Under the pieces are notes generated by a model. It was given only the letters and a program-made list of their open reading frames with translations. It did not search any database and had not been told where the DNA came from. Made by a program: the position numbers and the translations under genes. This document shows, piece by piece, positions 56,815-64,000 of a DNA stretch of 64,000 nucleotides. Position 1 is the first letter of the stretch. Each line of letters begins with the position of its first letter. Source of the DNA: Malaya genurostris (lineage: Eukaryota; Arthropoda; Insecta; Diptera; Culicidae); contig NC_080572.1 in assembly GCF_030247185.1 (NCBI RefSeq), forward strand, positions 303,787,656 through 303,851,655. Direction: 5' to 3'.

Positions 56815-58525
56815 AACGTGCTTAATCCACCTATCAGTGAGATGATACCTTTTTTTATCAATCCGCATGTATTTTTTTCATGAATATTCTTCGGTTTTCA
56901 TGACATTATTTTAATGACCGTCGTTTTAAGCTGCAATTGGACATTTTAATCACTCATTACTCTATCTAAAAAGGTTACAATCGATTAAACTTTTCATGAT
57001 ATGTCGAAGTGAGTTCCACTTTAGAATTTACGGTAATTTAAGGTACTTCCAGAGCCGGTATTCAGGAACCAGCATAAACCAAACCGATTCGTATGGCCAT
57101 ATGACGAATAAATTGCAATAGTTTTGAGTCCAACTTTCAAGCTTTTCGAGATTATCATCTTCTATATCGGTTTGAATTTTAAAAATTCATCCTCCTGTAA
57201 TTCCAGAATCGGAAGTCAGCATTGAATAAAATTAATTAATTTTGTGTGGGACTATAAGTTTATTTTAATTTGAATTTTTTTCTGAAATTTGATTTGGCTT
57301 TATTTGAGAAAACGATTGAGCTTTGAGAAACGATTCGATACTGGAGCCGGAATTCGAAAATCGGTGTAGCCGAAGTCAGACAAATTCACCTGATTAGTTT
57401 ACATTTGTTTCAATATGTTTCAAATCAGTATAGACATCTTTGAGAAATCGTAGTACGAGTTAAATTGTTGGGTGCCTTCCGAATCGAAAACTGAATACCA
57501 CTAAAACTGAAATAAGTTTATTTGGTTGTCGACTATTCAAATCAGCAAATCTTAGATGATTCTTAGATATCATTTAAATCTTAGATCGGTTCAGCCATCT
57601 ACGAGGAAAATAAGTTACACAATTTTAATTTCGTTTCACATATCATCCTGTAGTTCCGGAATCAGAAGTCGGATCCAATCATAATTCAGGAACCTTGTTT
57701 AGGAGCATACGAATTTTCATATGAATCTGAGTTTGTAGAAAACGGTTGATTCAAATGGTATATGGGTGTTTTGTTCTTCCAGCATTTATTGCTGTAAGCA
57801 GTTTAAATCAATATAATTATGAAATTGTTCAGAATTCGGAAGTACTGCCATCTTTCCAATATGTCATATTCGAACGATTATGTTGCCAAAAACGAACCGT
57901 GCTAAAATTGGTCCGAGGCAAAATGTCATGAAAAATAATGCTGTTCACAGTATTTTTGGTACTTAGAAACTATTGTATGTAACAGTATAAAAAATCGTGT
58001 TTTACGTTGCTCCCAAGCCTTACTTTGCCATACAGCGCTCAGAACTTCTACTGCTGGAATATGGGGGAAAAGTCGCTTACACAAAAAATTCGATATCTCC
58101 GTTAAAAATGGATGGATTTTAACAATCTATGGCTTGTTGGATAGCTATTACCGTGCGGAAGCTAAGTCTGAAAACATATTCTGTTTTCAAGGTCAATTGT
58201 GACAGATACTGTCAAAAAACTGAAAATTTTGACATAAAACTTCGTATAACACAAAAAGTTAACATCCGATCTCAAAACCATTCAATAGCGTTCTGAGTGA
58301 CGGGGAGACCTTTCATTTGCGACTAGTTTGATCAAAATCGGTCCAGCCATCTCTGAGATCTCGACCTCTTAGTTGACAACACACATACAGACACACAGAC
58401 ATTTGCTCAGTTCGTCGAGCTGAATCGATTGGTATATGACATTCGGCCCTCCGGGCCTCGGAAAATTTTTCGAAAGTTTGAGCGAATTCTATACCTATTT
58501 TTTATATATATAAAAAAAGGTAAAA
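56815..58525. repeat. Family P repeat, long unit inverted relative to 33,052-34,815
   Basis: From AATCCACCTATCAGTGAGAT to ATTCTATACCTATTTTTTAT the blocks match 33,052-34,815 in reverse order and orientation. It ends in the typical GGCCCTCCGGGCCTCGGAAA block. Confidence 0.65.
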
Positions 58526-58599
58526 ACAGAATTTCAACTTTTACAATAATGATGGTTTTCAATCAGGTTTACGATTCAACTGATATCTATTTCATATTA

Positions 58600-59900
58600 T
58601 TATTGATTTATGTGCCTTTCTCATATAACCCATGATTTCATTATTGTAACCTTTCCAATTTTTAACAGTTTGGATCCAAGTTAATGGATATTTTTTAACA
58701 CATCTCATCCTGTTGTCCCGGTATCGGAAGTGAGATCCGAACAAATGTCAATATTAGTCTATTTTTATAGACGTTCACCATTTTATTGGAGTCTAAGTTT
58801 GTGGGAATCGGCAGTTTTTCGACTTTCGACTACTACCGGAAGCAAAATCTGGATGAAATTCTACATTCAACTTAAGGAAATATAATACTTTTCATTTGAA
58901 TCTGAGTTTGGAGCGCACGAACATTTGTACGGTATTTCCGGAACCAGGAACGGTGATCCGGTATACCGAAAATTTACATATATGGTCATGAACTAGCCAT
59001 ACCTGCCTAATTGAAGAATATATGGTTATTTAAATGTATTTGATTTGATTTTTCCGTGTCATGTATAAAACACGCTCCTGAAAATTAAATTTGTATATTC
59101 TTCAGCCTGTAATTCTGAAATTCGTATCCGAATGAAATTCGGTAGGGTTATATAAATTTATAAGACCTTTCAATCTAATCTAAGCCTGTGAAAGTTGATG
59201 ATTGAGTAGATTTTCACAATCTTAGGCTTGAATGGAAGCTTTTGCGGTCTCATAGACTGCTATTGACTTTTGTTTGGATCCGATGTCCGGTTCCGGAACA
59301 ACATATGGAAGAGTGCCTAAAGTTTGAAACCGTTAGAGCAAAAAAAGCAAATAAAAAAAACGAAGAATTCATATAAACTTGGTTCAAAACTATCTAGAAA
59401 TTGAAAAGGCTGTGTTAGTGTATGTCCAAACAAACTTTTTTTTAATTTTTATTCAAGATTTGAAGAAAAGTATTTTGAAGAATTCCTGAAAAATGTTCAA
59501 GATAACATGATTTATATGAGAAAGGAATCTAGTTGGATTAAAACAGGTTTTTGCCTTTCTCATATAGAAAGGTAATGTAATCACTGTGAAAACCGATTTT
59601 CGAGCACAGGTCCGGAGGGCCGAGTGTCATATACCATTTGACTCAGTTCATCGAGTACGCAAAATGTATGTGTGTGTATGTAACAAAAATGTGCACGCGA
59701 TTTTCTTACAGACCACTAGCGTGTAAGTATGTATGTAACATTTTTTGGCACTCACTTTTGAACTGGTTGAACTGATTGTCATGAACTTGGATTCACATGA
59801 ATTGTCTTGTAACCCCATATAAAGCTCCTGAATTTTAATCGAATCCGACCTCCGGTTCCGATATTACAGGGTGATGTGTGCGAAAAGTAAAAAAAAACAC
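58600..59900. repeat. Family P repeat copies (two partial)
   Basis: GTTGTCCCGGTATCGGAAGT, ATTTCCGGAACCAGGAACGG, GATGTCCGGTTCCGGAACAA and CGACCTCCGGTTCCGATATT units are present. The ends CTCATATAGAAAGGTAATGT (59,568) and GGTCCGGAGGGCCGAGTGTC mark the start of a second copy. Confidence 0.6.
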
Positions 59901-61069
59901 TAACTTTTCTTCGAGACGACTGAACCAATTCAACGGAAAAGCCTGCGATCGCAAAACAACTAAAATATTAGTTGTTTTTTTTTCAGAATTAGATTGGTTA
60001 AAATTTGGTACAACTAATCGATTGTTATTAACTAAACTGTCATTTTTTATTTATTGTGCTGGCAGTGAAAACACGCACTACAAACGAGTAATGAAACGTT
60101 ACAGTTGAGCAATGACATGCACCCTAATCGGAAAATGTAACGTTTCAATGTGGTGTCACTCGTGAAAACTGAGCAATGACACAATCGCAGCAAATTTACC
60201 TGTATGCATGAAAGCAAAAAAAGGTCTCAGTTGTTTTAACCAATTAATCAGTTATTTGAACTTAAGACGCCTAAGTAAAATTAATATTTTTAACTGCTAG
60301 TCTTTTCGGGGGGCAGCTAATCATTTACCGATTGAACATTGAAAGTTTGCCTAAGTATCTGCGTATACTTTTATCACTAAACTACCAGATGATAAAGAAT
60401 TTCAACACAGGACTAAAATTCCCAAGAGAGAACTCACCAGCAAAATTTTCACAGGTCATTAAGAATTTTTTGTGCTTCACTTGCAGTATGGCCCACTGGA
60501 AGAGCTATTTTGATTCCGTTTTCAAGAATGTTGCTGATAAGCCTCGTGCTACAAATGCACTTTCAAGAAAATATAAATACTACACCACAAAAAAAAAAAA
60601 TTACAGATGACTTAATCCCTCATACGATGTAAGTCATAAAGACTTAATTTGTCAAATGACGGAGAATTTCATTTGTATTAACTTAATTTTAGTTTAGCAT
60701 GATCAGGATTAATTTTCTGTTTCAGTAAAATGTATGTCATGGAATTTAAGACATAATATTGAATGTTCTTTCAAGTAAATTTGCGTGAACTGTGACGCTC
60801 CATTTATATGCATCTAATAAGATGTAAAATCACAGGGTTTTTTAGAAGTGCAGCAGTAATTTTTTAGCGTTAAGTGTTTTTTATTACATTGAAAATACAT
60901 TACTCGCAGGTGAAATTGAAACATTTATACTGTAGGAATATTCTCTTCAGTACATGGAAAACTTGGTTTACAATTAACTCTTATATTCTTCTGCATACTT
61001 TCACTTACATGAAACGGCCACTACATAACTGACATAAATGATGTTCATTTACCATTGAAAATTTTCAAT
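59901..61069. other. Spacer upstream of the small peptide gene
   Basis: A short inverted pair GAAACGTTACA (60,093) / TGTAACGTTTC (60,136) lies within a direct repeat of GAGCAATGACA (60,107 and 60,171). No TATA box at a convincing distance was fixed for the gene at 61,070. Confidence 0.4.
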
Positions 61070-61302
61070 ATGAAACGTTTTTTTGTTCTGCCTTTTGCTG
61101 TCTTCGTTCTCCGCCAAGTGACAGCATTTGAATACAACAATTTCGGTTACCTGAATGGTTATGACAAATTCAACAGATATGTTAGTTAAATCAATAACAT
61201 TTTAGTTGAAGCAACAATGGACAAACAATTGGAATATTGTAATTTTGTGTTCTGCAGGTTCTCCGTGCAAGAGACAAGTCTTGCAGCGGCTTTTCGATGT
61301 AA
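61070..61302 (+). CDS. Probable 51-residue secreted peptide, two exons
   Basis: Exon 1 (61,070-61,180) encodes MKRFFVLPFAVFVLRQVTA, a good signal peptide, then FEYNNFGYLNGYDKFNRY. A 77-bp intron follows with donor GTTAGT and acceptor GTGTTCTGCAG, the usual size of short dipteran introns, in phase 0. Exon 2 (61,258-61,302) encodes VLRARDKSCSGFSM and a TAA stop. Without splicing the frame stops at once (VS then TAA). The mature peptide would be about 32 residues, Tyr/Asn-rich, with one Cys and a dibasic-like RAR. I know no family. The DD37E-type transposon begins within the stop codon, so the 3' UTR is displaced beyond 62,580. A secreted hormone, antimicrobial or seminal role is only conceivable. 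Confidence 0.5.
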
Positions 61303-62580
61303 GGAGTGTATCGAAAATAAGTTATCTACAAATTTTTCTTTCAAATCATAATAAAAAACGATATTTTATTCAAACTAAAAACTGATTATTTAATGTACGA
61401 GGTTGAACTTGAGCATGATGAAAACCGGATGAAATTTGAGTTACTCCTTCACGAATTTTCGAACTTTAGACCGAAAGCTCTTCATCAAGTTTCGGACAAG
61501 CGTTGCAACCCAATTTTTTGGACGTCTGAGGCAAACTGTTTTTTGAACTTGTACATGTTCCCAGCTGCCTTACCAATCTTCTTGAAGAGCCTCTTCACGA
61601 TTGCCTAGTAACGTTCGATGGGTCGAAGCTGAGGGCAATTTTGTGGATTGATATTTTTCCAACGAAATTTATACCCTTTTCCGCAAGCCAATTGAGAGTG
61701 GTTTTGGCATAGTGAGCCGACGCTAAATCCGGCCAAAACAGTGAAGGTGTACTATGCTTCTTATATAAAGGCAGCAATCTCTTTTGGAGACACTCAGATC
61801 GATAGATATTCCGGTAGTGTAAAAAATGGTTGACTTCAAACCACAGGAACATATTGCTTGCCATACCAGTACCTTTCGACCGAATTTCTCCGCCCGCATC
61901 GCTCACATCCTCCCCAAAGACGACAGTGAAGTATTGTGGACCTGGAAGTGTTTTTGAGTCCTTCTTTATATAAGTCTCATTGTTCATCAAAACGCGTGCA
62001 TATGGACACTGCAAAAGATGCGAATATAATTTCCGGGCCCTTGTTGCTGCTCACTTCTTCTGTTCTACACTTTGTTTCGAGATTTTCTGCTTCTTGTAGG
62101 TCTTCAGGTGATTTCGCCTCTTGATACGCTGAATAATTCCAACACTCGTTTCTGCTTTTTTGGCCAAATCACGTATTGACATTGATTTGTTATTCATGAT
62201 TAGAGATACCATTTTCTGGTCCAGTTTCGGGTTGGAAGAACCGAGTTTTGTGCCTCTTCCTGGTAGCTCATCCAAAGAATAGTATTCTCAAACTTATTAA
62301 TTATGTTTTTAACACTGGCATGATGAATTCCAAACCGCTTCGCCAATTTTTGCATAGTAATACCCTTCTCACTTAGCTATGTGTCCGGAACCTTAATTTT
62401 CACTTCCTTTTCAATACGGGACATTTTGAAAACGCAGAATTTCAACCGAATTTCAACAAGTAAACAGACGAAAGCTGACAGCCAAACGCACAGCATGCTG
62501 TCATCTGAGCATAACAAACCATCACAAATACATGCGTACAACACAAATGCATGTGGATAGCTTATTTTCGATACACTCCC
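61302..62580 (-). mobile_element. DD37E Tc1/mariner element, second subfamily
   Basis: The inverted ends (A/G)GGAGTGTATCGAAAATAAG are flanked by TA at 61,300-61,301 and 62,581-62,582. Length is 1,279 bp. The transposase is on the minus strand. The ends are unrelated to those of copies A and B, so this is a different DD37E subfamily. Confidence 0.88.
61441..62424 (-). pseudogene. DD37E transposase pseudogene (second subfamily)
   Basis: It starts MSRIEKEVKIKVPDT, then a stop, and continues with a helix-turn-helix (ITMQKLAKRFGIHHASVKNI). A frameshift leads into SIRDLAKKAETSVGIIQRIK, the second helix-turn-helix. The next frame has RVLMNNETYIKKDSKTLPGP, where the first catalytic Asp is Asn (family: MD(D/N)ETY). 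LFWPDLASAHYAKTTLNWLA holds the second Asp. After another frameshift come NPQNCPQLRPIERY with the Glu and a C-terminus ending RKFVKE. A segment before RNIYRSECLQKRLL is also rearranged. Several indels and stops make it inactive. Confidence 0.87.
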
Positions 62581-62582
62581 TA

Positions 62583-62858
62583 ATAGTTAACAACATTGAC
62601 TACGCTGAACTTTTAGGAAAGTTGCTGTTTGTTGCTCATTTGAGAGGAACTCGATCTGTGCAATTTCTACGGTTGCCAATCCATCGCATTCAATACGGAC
62701 AAAACAATCCTTTTAATGTATGTTGCCGTCTTTTTATCGAAGTTTACGACAATTTTAATTTCAATGTGTCTAAAAATATGTTTAGATTAAGAATTAGTAA
62801 TTAGGTGTCTGTTCGATGTAAATTATCGAAGATTAAGTAAATAAACAATTGTTCCATA
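62583..62858 (+). other. Presumed displaced 3' UTR of the small peptide gene
   Basis: With the transposon removed, the stop would be followed by TAG and this AT-rich, repeat-free stretch. AATAAA at 62,840-62,845 could be its polyadenylation signal. The frame at 62,532-62,804 starts inside the transposon end and is probably chance. Confidence 0.35.
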
Positions 62859-62859
62859 C

Positions 62860-63300
62860 AAAGTTCCTGAATTTTATTTCGATCCGACTTCCGGTTCCGG
62901 AATTACAGGGCAAAGTGTGTTAAAAATTTGATACCGTCACTTAAAGCGGCGAAACAAAAAACATATAACAATATCTAAACTGGCTTCGAAACAACTTTAA
63001 TCGGAAGCCAGTATCAGTAGACAACCAAATAAATCGATATGGTTTCCGATTCCGGAAACACCGGAAATAGAGGTCAAATATTTTCCAATATGGATCTCAC
63101 TCACTCTTCTCAGCGATGACTTGACCGATTTGCCAAAACTTAGGTTAAAACGAAAGATCTAATATTGAATTCCTGAATTTCATCTGGATCCGACTTCCGG
63201 TTCTGGAGTTACAGGGTGAAGATTGTTACAATATTCATACCGTCACTAACAGTGGCGAAATAAAAATAAACAAACTAATTTCTAAGCTTGCCTCAAAACT
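62860..63300. repeat. Family P repeat, tandem units of about 300 bp
   Basis: TTCCTGAATTTTATTTCGAT followed by a CCGACTTCCGGTTCCGG unit recurs about 303 bp later. Between them is ATGGATCTCACTCACTCTTC, the same order as at 24,690-25,070. Confidence 0.65.
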
Positions 63301-64000
63301 ATTCATATATAGAGGAGAAAAGATTGTAGAATCTACAGTGAAATAAATTCGTTGTCACACTTTCCAAATAAATAATACTCTTTTTGAAATGTTTCGAGTG
63401 CATATTCGCACGCCACTGTCACCCATCGATGGAGAAAGCATCCAACGGTAGCCTTTGAAGTGTGAAAGCTCTAAGGCGACTGTGACATGAGCTTTTTCCC
63501 AATCAATCTCAGCAACGTTAATAAGTGAAGAAATTTCAAATAAAAAATAATAACACGCAACATTTAAGAAGGATTTTAATCTTTAGGTTTATTATGTACT
63601 ATCAAGCATGGAATTATACTAACACGCCTACACACACACACACACACAAACCGTCGGAGCCCGGCAGACCAATTAACAGAGCTTCATCCAAAACGGGAAA
63701 GTTGAAGGTCCTTCCGTTAGTCGAGTTGCTCGGCACATTGCCGTTCATGGTCCTAGAAGTAAATCTAGAAGCTCGAGAAACTTCGTTGCGGCGAGAGACA
63801 AGCAGATGGCAGAAAAGATACATTCCGTACATGGCAAACGCTCACGCATCACGAATAAACTGAAAATCTAGCATCGGATTGTCGCCAAAAGGGAGGTGAT
63901 ACCGTCGTATTCAGGCAACGTTCGTTCTGTCCGATATCAACCATTAGGCCTGAACGGTTGTTTGGGGGGAAAAATCGATAACCCCTGAGCAGCAGCAAAA
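63301..64000. other. GC-richer end segment with (CA)n tract
   Basis: A (CA)9 microsatellite lies at 63,631-63,648. From 63,650 the sequence is non-repetitive by eye and GC-richer, with frames on both strands (63,525-63,863 plus; 63,614-63,832 minus) that I cannot tell apart from chance. It may be UTR or regulatory DNA of a gene continuing beyond the window. Confidence 0.35.

Noticed and set aside
62532..62804. 90-codon plus-strand frame
   Set aside because: Its start lies in the DD37E terminal repeat and the rest is the presumed 3' UTR. No domain seen.

Overview
The window is arthropod nuclear DNA and looks like a culicine-type mosquito. It is AT-rich, dominated by transposable elements, and carries a host gene with introns of 3-10 kb. 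Supporting families are the mosquito-type DD37E Tc1/mariner transposons, a tRNA-derived SINE, I-superfamily non-LTR retrotransposons, and many TA-target elements with inverted ends. There are no bacterial genes, operons, CRISPR arrays or rRNA/tRNA genes. Species assignment is inference.

The main host gene is an alpha-tubulin N-acetyltransferase (ATAT/MEC-17 family) on the minus strand, from about 26,970 down to about 5,200. I rebuilt seven coding exons: 26,734-26,628; 18,022-17,873; 17,568-17,324; 17,024-16,913; 16,671-16,515; 9,529-9,486; 6,205-5,449. All have GT/AG borders and matching phases and give a 523-residue protein. The GNAT catalytic core lies in exons 2-4 and a His/Gln-rich disordered tail in exon 7. 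Three introns (8.6, 7.0 and 3.3 kb) hold nested repeats.

Region 1-5,200 (beyond the gene's 3' end) holds a dead Tc3-like relic and one copy of a dispersed repeat family (called family P here, marked by ATCCGACTTCCGGTTCCGG) into which a mariner and a DD37E element have each jumped. Introns hold two long inverted-ended elements (6.5-8.8 kb and 18.5-22.9 kb), TA-flanked and other MITEs, an ORF1-only retroelement, a SINE and a mariner relic. Region 27-43 kb is intergenic: family P copies, MITEs (one hAT-type with an 8-bp target duplication), two 5'-truncated non-LTR fragments and a second DD37E copy sharing both stop codons with the first.

Region 43,663-49,688 is a full-length I-clade-like non-LTR retrotransposon with a 12-bp target duplication, intact ORF1, and ORF2 broken by one small frameshift. 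It split a GC-richer single-copy island (43.3-43.65 and 49.7-51.1 kb) that may hold a host promoter or first exon. Region 51-60 kb is MITEs, a long (TA)n tract and an inverted copy of the family P unit seen at 33-35 kb.

At 61,070-61,302 there is a probable small two-exon gene for a 51-residue secreted peptide. A third DD37E-type transposon has inserted in the TA of its stop codon. The window ends in a GC-richer non-repeat segment of unknown role.
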